NCBI GenBank assembly: GCA_023386045.1
Contig: JAEWKK010000010.1
Location: forward strand, 1 to 64,000
Direction: 5' to 3'
DNA from: Bacteroidota bacterium
GTDB lineage: Bacteria > Bacteroidota > Bacteroidia > Chitinophagales > Chitinophagaceae
Length of the DNA stretch: 64,000 nucleotides
A model generated the notes under the pieces. That model was given only the letters and a program-made list of their open reading frames with translations. It was not told the DNA's origin and searched no databases. Position numbers and translations under genes: made by a program. Positions 19,543 through 28,561 of the stretch are shown in pieces. Position 1 is the stretch's first letter. The number at the start of each line of letters is the position of its first letter.

Positions 19543-20115
19543 TCAATTGATGTTCATGGCTTCTCTTGTTGCTTCCTGTGTCTGAGACTGCGCTTCCACT
19601 GATTTTTCAGCGGCATTTTTCTCCTCACGCTTTCCAATTACCACAGCTCCCACCATGGCACTCAGGAAGAGAATGGAACTGATCTCGAAGGGAACAACAT
19701 AGTTGGTGAACAGTTCCTTACCCAGGTTGCTGATCAAACCAATTTCTCCAGTTCCCAGCTCAGTCATATTCTTTTCTGTTGATTTCAGTGCAGCTACCAT
19801 GACCAGCAAAAGACAACCACCTGCTACTGCTCCCCCAAGCTTTAGCCATTTATTTTTTTGAGGCTCGGTATCCTTACTTAAGTTCATCAGCATGATGACA
19901 AAAAGAAAGAGCACCATAATGGCACCTGCATAGACGATGATATTTACAATGGCAATGAACTGTGCATTCAATAATATGTAGTGCCCGGAAATGCAAAAGA
20001 AGGTAGCGATCAATGACAGCACACTATATACCGGGTTTTTACTGGTAACAACCATGAGGGCGCTCACCAGGGTAGCTACCGAAAGGACCCAAAACAAAAT
20101 TTCTGTAATACTCAT
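19543..20115 (-). CDS. nuoJ: NADH-quinone oxidoreductase subunit J
   Basis: 190 residues, five transmembrane helices. Landmarks are NPVYSVLSLIATFFCISGHYILLNAQFIA and VNIIVYAGAIMVLFLFVIMLMNL, the VYAGAIMVLFLFV helix carrying the pi-bulge region of this subunit. The tail (EEKNAAEKSVEAQSQTQ) is charged and specific to this lineage. 13 bp after nuoI and 25 bp before nuoK. Confidence 0.96.
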   Translation of the reverse strand: MSITEILFWVLSVATLVSALMVVTSKNPVYSVLSLIATFFCISGHYILLNAQFIAIVNIIVYAGAIMVLFLFVIMLMNLSKDTEPQKNKWLKLGGAVAGGCLLLVMVAALKSTEKNMTELGTGEIGLISNLGKELFTNYVVPFEISSILFLSAMVGAVVIGKREEKNAAEKSVEAQSQTQEATREAMNIN

Positions 20116-20128
20116 GCAGTTGTTCTCT

Positions 20129-20677
20129 TTATTTTATTTCCTTGCCAATAGTTCCTTTGGCTTTGGCATATTCTTCTGGTTGTGTTACAGGGTTCGGGAT
20201 CAACAGGTCATTCTTACCATAAATAAAACCTTTACGTGCATAGTTGGCTGGCGCGAAGGTTTGGGTAAGATAGATGGCATCTTTGGGACAGGCTTCTTCA
20301 CAGAGTCCGCAAAAAATGCAACGCAACATATTGATCTCGTACTTGGCCGCATATTTTTCCTCGCGGTATAAATGTTCTTCACCAGGCTGGCGTTCTGCAG
20401 CTTCCATGGTGATGGCTTCTGCAGGACAGGCAACTGCGCACAATCCACAGGCTGTGCAACGTTCACGTCCTTCCTCATCACGATTCAAAATCTGCACACC
20501 ACGAAATACCGAAGAGAACTGTCTTGTCTGCTCAGGGTACTTAACGGTAGGGTTTTTCTTGAAGAAATGGCTCAGCGTAATTCCCATGCCCTTGAATATG
20601 GCAGGCAGGTACAGTTTTTCCCAGATCGTCATGGGCTTGCGCTCCACCGCTTTCTTTCTGTTTGTTAATGCTTGCAT
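20129..20677 (-). CDS. nuoI: NADH-quinone oxidoreductase subunit I (two 4Fe-4S)
   Basis: 182 residues. Two ferredoxin-type 4Fe-4S motifs, CTACGLCAVACP (about 72-83) and CIFCGLCEEACP (about 118-129), bind clusters N6a and N6b, which pass electrons to N2 in the hydrophilic arm. A short N-terminal amphipathic helix docks to the membrane. 67 bp after nuoH and 13 bp before nuoJ. Confidence 0.97.
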   Translation of the reverse strand: MQALTNRKKAVERKPMTIWEKLYLPAIFKGMGITLSHFFKKNPTVKYPEQTRQFSSVFRGVQILNRDEEGRERCTACGLCAVACPAEAITMEAAERQPGEEHLYREEKYAAKYEINMLRCIFCGLCEEACPKDAIYLTQTFAPANYARKGFIYGKNDLLIPNPVTQPEEYAKAKGTIGKEIK

Positions 20678-20744
20678 CTCAAAATCCTTCAGACTTTAAC
20701 GGCGCAAAATTAGCCGTTTTGGGTCAGGGTTAATTTTAATTTGT

Positions 20745-21791
20745 TTATTTATTCAACAGCAACACAACGGCAGCTGTAATGATCATGTTCACTAAGGCAA
20801 GTGGCAATAAACCTTTCCATCCCAGGTTCATCAGCTGGTCGTAACGGAAGCGCGGAATGGTCCATCGTATCCACATGAAAACAAAAATGAAAAAGCAGGC
20901 TTTTGCCATTAAAACAGCAAAGCCAATCAGTCCTACCCACCAATGATTACCCCAGGCAGCTTCATTCACAAATGGAATATCATAACCTCCAAAGAAAAGT
21001 GTGGCCATCACCAGGCTGCTGATGAACATGTTGATATATTCAGCAAAAAGATAGAACCCCAGTTTCATGGAAGAATATTCCTGGTGATAACCAAAGTTCA
21101 ATTCGTTCTCTGCTTCAGGAAGGTCAAATGGTGTACGGTTACATTCGGCAAGGGCACACACAAAAAAGATCAGAAAACCTAAGGGCTGGTAGATGATATT
21201 CCAGCCGTTGGCGATCTGCTCATTTACGATCACACTCATTCTCAGGTCACCGGCAATAAAAAGCACAGCGATCAGCGAAAGACCCATCGCCAGTTCATAA
21301 GAGATCATCTGCGAAGCGCCACGAATAGCTGCAAGCAGAGAGAATTTATTGTTGGAAGCCCAGCCTCCTATCATGATACCATACACACCAATGCTTACCA
21401 CACCAAAAATGTAGAGAATACCGATATTGATATCACTCACCTGCAAGCTCACCATTCTTCCTCCAATTTCAATAGGACTGCTCCAGGGAATAACTGCACT
21501 GGTAAGCAAGGCTGTGATCATGGCCAGCATGGGACCCAGGATGAAAAGGAATTTGGAAGAAAGCATGGGAATGATCTCTTCTTTCATAAACAGTTTCAAT
21601 CCATCTGCCATGGGCTGAAGTATACCAAAAGGTCCTGCCCTGTCCGGTCCTACCCTGTCCTGCAAAAAAGCCGCGATCTTGCGTTCCGCATAGGTGCTAT
21701 ACATGGCCACTACCATTGATAAGGAAATGACAGCAGCTATGAGAATCAGTTTCTCCCAGAATATCCACCAGTCGAATTGTAATAGATACAT
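20745..21791 (-). CDS. nuoH: NADH-quinone oxidoreductase subunit H
   Basis: 348 residues, eight transmembrane helices. This subunit forms most of the quinone-entry chamber. Signature segments are YAERKIAAFLQDRVGPDRAGPFGILQPMADGLKLFMKEE near the N-terminus and ALAECNRTPFDLPEAENELNFGYHQEYSSMKLGFYLFAEY in the middle, both with charged residues lining the chamber. Full length. It lies 93 bp after nuoG. Confidence 0.97.
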   Translation of the reverse strand: MYLLQFDWWIFWEKLILIAAVISLSMVVAMYSTYAERKIAAFLQDRVGPDRAGPFGILQPMADGLKLFMKEEIIPMLSSKFLFILGPMLAMITALLTSAVIPWSSPIEIGGRMVSLQVSDINIGILYIFGVVSIGVYGIMIGGWASNNKFSLLAAIRGASQMISYELAMGLSLIAVLFIAGDLRMSVIVNEQIANGWNIIYQPLGFLIFFVCALAECNRTPFDLPEAENELNFGYHQEYSSMKLGFYLFAEYINMFISSLVMATLFFGGYDIPFVNEAAWGNHWWVGLIGFAVLMAKACFFIFVFMWIRWTIPRFRYDQLMNLGWKGLLPLALVNMIITAAVVLLLNK

Positions 21792-21884
21792 ATGATTGAT
21801 CTTCGAGACTGCTTAGGATATTATCCTTCAGCTGATCTCTTCTTTATGATTTCTAATTTCTTTTCTTTCGATTCAATATTTTGA

Positions 21885-23048
21885 TCAGGTATTGGGATTG
21901 GTGGAATCAGTTCCTGCCATATTCCTTCCCTGTCCCAATTTCTTATCTGTTACATTGGTTCCCATAGCATGTGGATCCTGGTCAAAAGTTGCACCGGTTG
22001 CCGGACCGTTGATCTCATTCAGATCCACCTTGTTCACTTCACTCACTGAGTGGATATCCATCAGCAGTTTTGGTTTTCTATGCATCAGGGGTTCAAATGT
22101 TTCATTTGGTGTTTTAATGCCGGTATAATGACCAGCACTGATCACAGAATGCCTGTCAACTTTTGTTGGACCTTCTATCACCCAGTCGGATACTTTCTTT
22201 TTGTCGAAGCGGCATTCATTGCAGATCCAGTCTTCCACTTCACCCCACTGATCTTTTCTTGCTGTCACACGCAGTACATCATCACCACGCATCCACAACC
22301 TTACCTTACCCTTGCAATGTGTGCAATCACGATGTGCATCAACCGGCTTGGTAAACCATACACGGTTCTTGAAGCGGAAAGTTCTGTCTGTAAGTGCCCC
22401 AACAGGACAAACATCAATCACGTTTCCGATCATTTCACTATCGAGTGATTTCTGTATATAAGTTGCGATCTGGGCATGATCTCCCCGATCAAGAACACCA
22501 TGGTCTCTACCACCTGCTACCTGGTTGGCCGTATGAACACAACGGTAGCAAAGAATACAGCGGGTCATGTGTAACTGGATATAGGGACCGATATCAATGC
22601 GTTCGAAAGTGCGTCGCTTGAATTCATAGCGTGTTCCTTCGGTACCATGCTCGTAACTCAGGTCCTGAAGATCGCACTCACCGGCCTGGTCGCAAACAGG
22701 ACAATCCAGGGGATGATTGATCAGAAGAAATTCAACAACGCCCTTTCTTGCTTCGAGCACGGCAGGATTGGTAATGTTTTCAACGATCATCCCATCCATT
22801 ACTGCAGTACGGCAGCTGGGAACCAGCTTAGGCATGGGCCTTGGATCAGCAGTAGATCCGGCGGCAACCTTTACCAGGCAGGTACGGCAATAACCACCTG
22901 TTTTATCAAGCTTGCTATAGTAACACATGGCAGGTGGCACCACGTCACCACCAATTCTGCGTGCAGCCTGCAGTACAGAAGTACCTGGCTCCACCTCTAT
23001 GGTGATGTTGTCGATTGTTACTTTAAACATTTTCTTTTCTTCAGCCAT
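21885..23048 (-). CDS. nuoG: NADH-quinone oxidoreductase subunit G, short form
   Basis: 387 residues against about 900 in E. coli. The N-terminal 2Fe-2S ferredoxin domain (CYYSKLDKTGGYCRTC) and the His-Cys cluster (HPLDCPVCDQAGECDLQD) are followed by the 4Fe-4S motifs CILCYRCVHTANQ and DVCPVGAL, then a further CTHCKGK...CNEC set that may bind an N7-like cluster. The protein ends about 100 residues later and has no molybdopterin-oxidoreductase-like domain. Every cluster on the direct electron path is kept, so this is a compact functional form and not a broken gene. Short NuoG is known in Bacteroidota. Confidence 0.9.
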   Translation of the reverse strand: MAEEKKMFKVTIDNITIEVEPGTSVLQAARRIGGDVVPPAMCYYSKLDKTGGYCRTCLVKVAAGSTADPRPMPKLVPSCRTAVMDGMIVENITNPAVLEARKGVVEFLLINHPLDCPVCDQAGECDLQDLSYEHGTEGTRYEFKRRTFERIDIGPYIQLHMTRCILCYRCVHTANQVAGGRDHGVLDRGDHAQIATYIQKSLDSEMIGNVIDVCPVGALTDRTFRFKNRVWFTKPVDAHRDCTHCKGKVRLWMRGDDVLRVTARKDQWGEVEDWICNECRFDKKKVSDWVIEGPTKVDRHSVISAGHYTGIKTPNETFEPLMHRKPKLLMDIHSVSEVNKVDLNEINGPATGATFDQDPHAMGTNVTDKKLGQGRNMAGTDSTNPNT

Positions 23049-23121
23049 CTTTAAATTTTTTACGCAGCGCGCAAAATTTATGGTCAGTTACAAATCAATT
23101 CTGGTTATTCTCTCACTTCAA

Positions 23122-24474
23122 TTATCCAACAGCTACATCTAAAGGATCAGCATAATGCGCCAATCCAAAATTTCTTTTCTGTGCTTCTTCCGGATGCAAA
23201 ACATGCCATTCAAATTCATCACGGAAATGACGGATGGCAGCGGCTACAGGCCATGCTGCTGCATCACCAAGCGGGCAAATAGTATTGCCTTCAATCTTGC
23301 TCTGGATATCCCACAATAAGTCAATATCACTCATCTTTCCTTTGCCATATTCGATATTGTGCAGGATCTTTTCCATCCATCCTGTTCCCTCACGACAAGG
23401 TGAACATTGCCCGCAGCTTTCATGGCGATAGAAACGCGCAAGGGTATAAGTATGACGAACCACACACTGGTCTTCATCCAAAACAATAAATCCTCCTGAA
23501 CCCATCATGGTTCCGGTTTGAAAACCACCATCGGCCAGGCTTTCATAGTTCATCATCCTCTTCTCACCCTTGGCTGTTGTAAGCAATAAATTGGCAGGAA
23601 GAATGGGAACTGAAGAACCACCCGGTATGCAGGCTTTTAGTTTTTTACCATTGGGAATGCCACCACAATATTCATCGCTGTAAATAAATTCTTCTACAGA
23701 GATGGTCATATCAATTTCGTAAACACCAGGACGGTTGATATTGCCACAGGCGGAGATCAGCTTGGTACCGGTTGATCTACCCACTCCAATCTTAGCATAG
23801 GCTTCGCCACCCATGTTGATGATGGGAACTACGGCTGCAAGCGTTTCAACATTATTTACAACGGTGGGACAATCATACAAACCTTTCACAGCAGGGAAAG
23901 GTGGTTTGATACGTGGATTACCACGCTTGCCTTCCAATGATTCAAGCAAAGCAGTTTCTTCTCCACAGATATAAGCACCTGCGCCACGATGAACATAGAT
24001 TTCTAAATCAAAGCCACTACCCAGAATATTTTTACCCAGCCATCCTGCAGTTTTTGCTTCACTGATGGCCTGTTCCAGGATGTCGGGGATCCAGGCATAT
24101 TCTCCACGGATATAGATATAGCAGCTGTTGGCACCCAGAGCGAAGGATGAAATGATCAATCCTTCAATAAAAAGATGCGGAAGGAATTCCATCAGGTAGC
24201 GATCCTTGAATGTCCCCGGCTCTGATTCATCCGCATTGCAAACCAGGTAACGAGGCACTCCTTCAGGCCTGGCAAGGAAGCTCCATTTCATACCAGTTGG
24301 AAAGCCTGCACCACCGCGACCACGAAGGCCGCTTTTCTTTACTTCTTCCACGATATCGGCAGGAGCCATTTTGAAGGCTTTTTCCAGTGCAGCATAACCA
24401 CCATTATTCCGGTAGACATCATACTGCCTGATACCTTCTATTCCTGCTTTTTCCAATAAAAGTTTTATGCTCAT
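23122..24474 (-). CDS. nuoF: NADH-quinone oxidoreductase subunit F (NADH, FMN, 4Fe-4S)
   Basis: 450 residues. It binds NADH and FMN and carries the N3 cluster. Visible motifs are GLRGRGGAGFPTGMKWSF (FMN/NADH loop, about 50-67), NADESEPGTFKDRYLM, GAGAYICGEETALLESLEGKRG, and ESCGQCSPCREGTGW with the cluster cysteines. Full length. An NTF2-like gene stops 55 bp upstream of its start, so nuoE and nuoF, normally adjacent, are separated here. Confidence 0.97.
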   Translation of the reverse strand: MSIKLLLEKAGIEGIRQYDVYRNNGGYAALEKAFKMAPADIVEEVKKSGLRGRGGAGFPTGMKWSFLARPEGVPRYLVCNADESEPGTFKDRYLMEFLPHLFIEGLIISSFALGANSCYIYIRGEYAWIPDILEQAISEAKTAGWLGKNILGSGFDLEIYVHRGAGAYICGEETALLESLEGKRGNPRIKPPFPAVKGLYDCPTVVNNVETLAAVVPIINMGGEAYAKIGVGRSTGTKLISACGNINRPGVYEIDMTISVEEFIYSDEYCGGIPNGKKLKACIPGGSSVPILPANLLLTTAKGEKRMMNYESLADGGFQTGTMMGSGGFIVLDEDQCVVRHTYTLARFYRHESCGQCSPCREGTGWMEKILHNIEYGKGKMSDIDLLWDIQSKIEGNTICPLGDAAAWPVAAAIRHFRDEFEWHVLHPEEAQKRNFGLAHYADPLDVAVG

Positions 24475-24529
24475 TGTTATTATCTCAAAGTTTACCGGTA
24501 CTACTTTTAAATGCAGTCCAGGTTCACCA

Positions 24530-24943
24530 TTAAATTTTTGTACTCTGCCTGGCCAACAACTGCCATCCTTTGTTTGTTTTGATCCAAACCTGGAGAACGT
24601 GCAGTTTTAATAATAGCTCCTGTTCATTCATCAGCAATTTGATCTCGGTTACACTTCTCACTGTTGCCCAGTCTTTACCCAGCTTCCAATCTTGTTTACC
24701 GTTTTCTATTTTCTGATAGGTCAGTTTTCCATTAAACAGATCATGGATTACATCCTGCTTGGTTTCCACCCAGCCATTGGAATGCCCATAATTAAGATCT
24801 TTGTGCAGGATCTGTTTTAGTGTAACAGAATCCTTTGCAACCAGAGCCCTGTCAAGTTTTGAAACAGCTTCTTTCAAAAAAGATGTTTGTCCAAATGAAA
24901 AAGAACTACAGAACAATAAAGCTATGGTGATCCATTTCTTCAT
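24530..24943 (-). CDS. NTF2-like (DUF4440/SnoaL-type) exported protein inside nuo operon
   Basis: 137 residues. A signal peptide (about 1-18, MKKWITIALLFCSSFSFGQ) is followed by a small cone-shaped alpha+beta fold: an N-terminal helix (AVSKLDRALVAKDSVTLKQIL), DLNYGHSNGWVETK, and four strands ending with LHVLQVWIKTNKGWQLLARQST. This is the DUF4440 pattern, a family with varied or unknown roles. The export signal means it acts outside the cytoplasm, unlike the Nuo arm subunits. Its ATG overlaps the stop of the VOC gene by 4 bp, so the two are translationally coupled. I cannot give a substrate. Confidence 0.82.
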   Translation of the reverse strand: MKKWITIALLFCSSFSFGQTSFLKEAVSKLDRALVAKDSVTLKQILHKDLNYGHSNGWVETKQDVIHDLFNGKLTYQKIENGKQDWKLGKDWATVRSVTEIKLLMNEQELLLKLHVLQVWIKTNKGWQLLARQSTKI

Positions 24944-25356
24944 GATCTTGGCTTGTCGTAGTTGAACATCCAGTTCACACCGTACCTGTCTGTGAGCATA
25001 CCAAATGTTGCTCCCCAGAAAGTATCCTGCAAAGCCATGGTAACATTGCCACCATCGCTTAGAGCATTGAAAACATTTTGTATCCTTCCTGCATCTGTAA
25101 AATTCAGGCTCAGGTGAACCATACCACTCTGGCTGGCACCATGACCATCCTGACCACTGTCAGAAGCCATGAAGAGAATGTTACCATCCACTACAAAATG
25201 TGAATGCATGACCTTATTCTTATCCACGCTCATTCTTTCCATTGGTGAACCTTCATATCGCATCAGGTCTTTGATCTGACCACCCAACGCTTTTTCATAG
25301 AACTTTAATGCTTCTTCGCAATTGTTATTGAAAATGATATAAGGTGTCAGTTGCAT
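24940..25356 (-). CDS. VOC (glyoxalase/PhnB-like) family protein inside nuo operon
   Basis: 138 residues. A single betaalphabetabetabeta vicinal-oxygen-chelate pattern of the PhnB type: LTPYIIFNNNCEEALKFYEKALGG at the start, then MHSHFVVDGNILFMASDS, and QDTFWGATFGMLTDRYGVNWMFN at the end. PhnB-like proteins are metal-binding or metal-less relatives of glyoxalase with few known substrates. It lies 65 bp after nuoE and overlaps the NTF2-like gene by 4 bp. The 65-bp gap contains a 10-bp AT-rich inverted repeat (25383-25392 with 25407-25416). Confidence 0.88.
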   Translation of the reverse strand: MQLTPYIIFNNNCEEALKFYEKALGGQIKDLMRYEGSPMERMSVDKNKVMHSHFVVDGNILFMASDSGQDGHGASQSGMVHLSLNFTDAGRIQNVFNALSDGGNVTMALQDTFWGATFGMLTDRYGVNWMFNYDKPRS

Positions 25357-25421
25357 AAATCAGTTTTAGTGTTCACTTAATTAGTTTTTTATCGCCTTAG
25401 AGCTTTATAAAAAACTTCCTA

Positions 25422-25949
25422 TTAATTATTTGTTGCTGCAGTTTTCCTGCATTCTTCAACAATCTGGTCTACTTTTTCTTTGGTCAGGTGTTCTTTATAG
25501 AATTTACCCATCTGCATCATTGGCGCATAACCACAGGCACCAAGACATTCTACCGTTTTTAATGTAAACAAACCATCAGCAGAAGTTTCTCCCACATTGA
25601 TGTTGAGCTTCTGTTTGATGTAATCAATAATGTTGTCGCTGCCATTTAACATGCAGGGTCCTGTCTGGCAAACTTCAAATACATATTTACCAACAGGCTT
25701 GAGGTTGTACATGCTGTAGAAGGTAGCCACTTCGTAAACTTCGATAGGTTTGATCTGCAGCAGTTCGGCTACATAATCCATGGCTTCTGTGCTCAGCCAT
25801 CCGCTGTTTTCTTCCTGGGCAAGATGCAATACAGGAAGTAAAGCACTCTTCTGTTTGCCCTGCGGATAGCGGGCGATGATCTCCTGTGCTTTCTTTAGTT
25901 TTTCTTCTGAAAACTTCATTTGAATATTTACAATTGACGGTTCGTTCAA
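25422..25949 (-). CDS. nuoE: NADH-quinone oxidoreductase subunit E (2Fe-2S)
   Basis: 175 residues. A thioredoxin-like 2Fe-2S protein carrying cluster N1a. The cluster ligands are CQTGPC (about 94-99) and CLGACG (about 135-140). The helical N-terminus (LPVLHLAQEENSGWLSTEAMDYVAELL) and VATFYSMYN are typical. 43 bp after nuoD. Its normal partner nuoF is displaced by two inserted genes. Confidence 0.96.
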   Translation of the reverse strand: MNEPSIVNIQMKFSEEKLKKAQEIIARYPQGKQKSALLPVLHLAQEENSGWLSTEAMDYVAELLQIKPIEVYEVATFYSMYNLKPVGKYVFEVCQTGPCMLNGSDNIIDYIKQKLNINVGETSADGLFTLKTVECLGACGYAPMMQMGKFYKEHLTKEKVDQIVEECRKTAATNN

Positions 25950-25992
25950 TAATCATTTTTGCCAAAAGCACGATGGCTTTCAGCTCGCATCA

Positions 25993-27222
25993 CTAGCCAT
26001 CCATCTCACCTGCGATCAGGTTCAGTGAAGACATCACGATGATGGCATCACTCAGCATTCCTCCCTTGATCATTTCCTCGTAAGCCTGGTAATAAATAAA
26101 GCAGGGCCTGCGGAAATGCAACCTGTAAGGTGTTCTTCCACCATCGCTGATCAAATAGAAACCCAGCTCGCCATTACCACCTTCCACACTATGATATACT
26201 TCACCAGGCGGAATATCAATTTCACCCATGATGATCTTGAAATGATAGATCAGGGCTTCCATCTTGGTATACACATCTTTTTTCTCGGGCAGGTAATATT
26301 CAGGTACATCGGCATGGAAGACCTTTGATTCCTCACCCTTCATGTCCTGAACTTTTTTATATGCCTGTTCGATGATCCTGAGTGATTGCCACATTTCTCC
26401 ATTACGTACCAGGAACCTGTCGTAGGTATCACCAGTGGTGCCGGTAGGAATTTCAAAGTCAAAATCCTGGTAACTGGAATAAGGAGAATGCACGCGAACG
26501 TCATAATCCACCCCGGTAGCCCTGAGGTTGGGACCAGTAAAGCCGTAGTTCAGCGCTCTTTCAGCACTGATTGGTCCTGTGCCAATGGTACGCTCCATAA
26601 AGATCCTGTTGCGTACAAAGAGGTTTTCAAATTCTCTCAGCACATCAGGATATTCTTTTAAAAACTTTTCCAGTTTGGTAAAGGCGATATTATTGAAATC
26701 TCTTTCAAAACCTCCAATGCGGCCGATGTTGGTGGTGAGCCTTGATCCGCAAACTTCTTCCCATATCTCGTAGATCAGCTCACGGTATTGCATCACATAA
26801 AGGAATCCGGTAAATGCTCCCGTATCCACACCAATCACAGAGTTACAAATCAGATGATCCGCAATACGGGCCAGCTCCATGATGATCACACGCAGGTAAT
26901 CCACTCTTTTCGGTGTTTGAATGCCGAGGAGCTTTTCACAGGTCATGTGCCATCCCATATTATTGATGGGAGAAGAACAATAATTCAGGCGATCGGTCAA
27001 TGGAGTGATCTGGTAGAGCGGCTTGCGTTCAGCAATCTTTTCAAAAGCCCGGTGAATGTAACCCACGGTCTGTTCTGCAGAAACGATCTTTTCACCATCA
27101 AGTTCAAGGATGTTCTGGAAAACGCCATGGGTGGCAGGGTGTGTGGGACCCAGGTTGATCCTGGTAGTCTGTGTTTCAATGCTGCCTTCCGGAAGCCTTA
27201 TATGTTTTTCTGTCGTAGACAT
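25993..27222 (-). CDS. nuoD: NADH-quinone oxidoreductase subunit D
   Basis: 409 residues. A 49-kDa-type subunit that forms the quinone-binding site with NuoB. Landmarks are INLGPTHPATHGVFQ near the start (His of the quinone site), YCSSPINNMGWHMTCEKLLGI, and GRIGGFERDF. The C-terminus ends LNLIAGEMDG, in place of the usual DVVMGEVDR. nuoC and nuoD are separate genes here, not fused as in E. coli. A small perfect hairpin lies in the 57-bp gap to nuoC. Confidence 0.97.
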   Translation of the reverse strand: MSTTEKHIRLPEGSIETQTTRINLGPTHPATHGVFQNILELDGEKIVSAEQTVGYIHRAFEKIAERKPLYQITPLTDRLNYCSSPINNMGWHMTCEKLLGIQTPKRVDYLRVIIMELARIADHLICNSVIGVDTGAFTGFLYVMQYRELIYEIWEEVCGSRLTTNIGRIGGFERDFNNIAFTKLEKFLKEYPDVLREFENLFVRNRIFMERTIGTGPISAERALNYGFTGPNLRATGVDYDVRVHSPYSSYQDFDFEIPTGTTGDTYDRFLVRNGEMWQSLRIIEQAYKKVQDMKGEESKVFHADVPEYYLPEKKDVYTKMEALIYHFKIIMGEIDIPPGEVYHSVEGGNGELGFYLISDGGRTPYRLHFRRPCFIYYQAYEEMIKGGMLSDAIIVMSSLNLIAGEMDG

Positions 27223-27250
27223 GAATTTTATATAGTCATTTATGTATCGA

Positions 27251-27268
27251 GACGGAAAATATTCCGTC
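27251..27268 (-). other. Intercistronic hairpin between nuoC and nuoD
   Basis: Perfect 7-bp stem GACGGAA / TTCCGTC with a four-base AT loop, in the 57-bp gap between the nuoC stop (27280) and the nuoD start (27222). No U-run follows on the minus strand, so it is not an intrinsic terminator. It might be an mRNA-processing or stability element. Confidence 0.5.
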
Positions 27269-27279
27269 TTTACTAAAAT

Positions 27280-27852
27280 CTATTTTTCAGAGGCAGGTAT
27301 CTGCCTGGGCGATCCGTCTTCCTGCCTGTTACCAAAGTCAAAGCTTCCTCCGCGTCCAAACATCTCATCATCCTTGTCAATGCGCGTCTGATCTTCCAGC
27401 GGGTATTCCTTGCGCATGGGGAAATAATCCATTTCCTCCACGTTCATGATGCGTTTCAGATTCGGATGGCCAAGAAAGTTGACACCAAAGAAATCATAGG
27501 CTTCCCTCTCCTGCCAGTTAGCGGATTCGTAAACTTCAGTGGCTGATTTTACATCCGGCTGGTTGATGTCAATAAAGACTTTGAAACGCAGGCGCACATT
27601 TTCCACGAGGTTATGGAGATGATAAACAATAGCCAGCTCTCTTCCTTTATAAGCAGGATAATGTACAACTGTGAGATCGGTCAGGAATCTGAAAGACAAT
27701 TCCTCGTTATCCCATAAATAACGAAGCACTTCGATATTCAGATCCTTATCAGCTTCAAAGCTGAGGAAACCATAAGGTTCTTCGAAATGGGAAACACTGT
27801 CTCCGAATTTTTCAGTCAGTCTTTGTTTTATCAGGTCGTAGGTCAAAGCCAT
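27280..27852 (-). CDS. nuoC: NADH-quinone oxidoreductase subunit C
   Basis: About 190 residues. The frame is open to an earlier ATG at 27888, but the first 12 residues (MPGQAFKQGARI) do not match the family. The ATG at 27852 (MALTYDLIKQRL) is preceded by GGGAG at a normal distance, so I choose it. The 30-kDa subunit core is clear: ERE-AYDFFGVNFLGHPNLKRI and the DYFPMRKEYPLE tail. It joins NuoD in the hydrophilic arm. 13 bp or more after nuoB. Confidence 0.9.
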   Translation of the reverse strand: MALTYDLIKQRLTEKFGDSVSHFEEPYGFLSFEADKDLNIEVLRYLWDNEELSFRFLTDLTVVHYPAYKGRELAIVYHLHNLVENVRLRFKVFIDINQPDVKSATEVYESANWQEREAYDFFGVNFLGHPNLKRIMNVEEMDYFPMRKEYPLEDQTRIDKDDEMFGRGGSFDFGNRQEDGSPRQIPASEK

Positions 27853-27901
27853 AATTCTAGCTCCCTGTTTGAATGCTTGCCCGGGCAAACATCAAACTGC
27901 T

Positions 27902-28486
27902 TTATTGTATACCGTAACTATTCAATAAGTTTTTATAATGCTCACTGTTTCTTCTCCTGATGCTTTCTTTGCCTATCAGGTCCTGGATGCGGATCACTCC
28001 GTCAATGATGGCTTCGGGACGTGGAGGGCAGCCTGGAACATACACATCCACAGGCACTACCTGGTCAATACCCTGGAGCACACTGTAGCTGTCGAAGATG
28101 CCACCGCTGCAGGCGCAGGCGCCAACAGCCATTACCCATCGGGGCTCTGCCATCTGGAGATAGACCTGCTTCACCACCGGCGCCATTTTCTTGGCAATGG
28201 TACCCATCACCATCAACAGGTCGCACTGGCGGGGTGAAAATCCCAGCCTTTCAGAACCAAAACGTGAAAGATCATAGTGAGAAGCCATGGTGGCCATGAA
28301 TTCGATACCGCAACATGAAGTTGCAAAAGGTAAAGGCCAGATAGAGTTCTTTCTCGCCAATCCTACCACATCACTCAGTTTGGATGCAAAAAATCCTTCA
28401 CCCTGGTAACCATCAGGCATTGATGAAATGCTGATATCAGTTTCCAGTTTTTTCTCTTTTATATTAAATGAAACCGGACGAGCCAT
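27902..28486 (-). CDS. nuoB: NADH-quinone oxidoreductase subunit B (4Fe-4S N2)
   Basis: 194 residues. It carries the terminal 4Fe-4S cluster N2. The tandem cysteines are in ATSCCGIEFMA (about 58-68); the other ligands are in GACACSGGIFDSY and GCPPRPEAI. Full length; it starts MARPVSFNIKEKKLE. It lies 75 bp after nuoA and 13 bp before nuoC. Confidence 0.97.
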   Translation of the reverse strand: MARPVSFNIKEKKLETDISISSMPDGYQGEGFFASKLSDVVGLARKNSIWPLPFATSCCGIEFMATMASHYDLSRFGSERLGFSPRQCDLLMVMGTIAKKMAPVVKQVYLQMAEPRWVMAVGACACSGGIFDSYSVLQGIDQVVPVDVYVPGCPPRPEAIIDGVIRIQDLIGKESIRRRNSEHYKNLLNSYGIQ

Positions 28487-28561
28487 AATTTTTAGATTTT
28501 AATTGACCTTTAATATTCTCTCTCAGCAGTCCATTCCTCTCTATTAAATGGTTTTCTGGTT

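Noticed and set aside
21885..23048. nuoG pseudogene
   Set aside because: It is short but has no frameshift or missing cluster motif; short NuoG is known in Bacteroidota.
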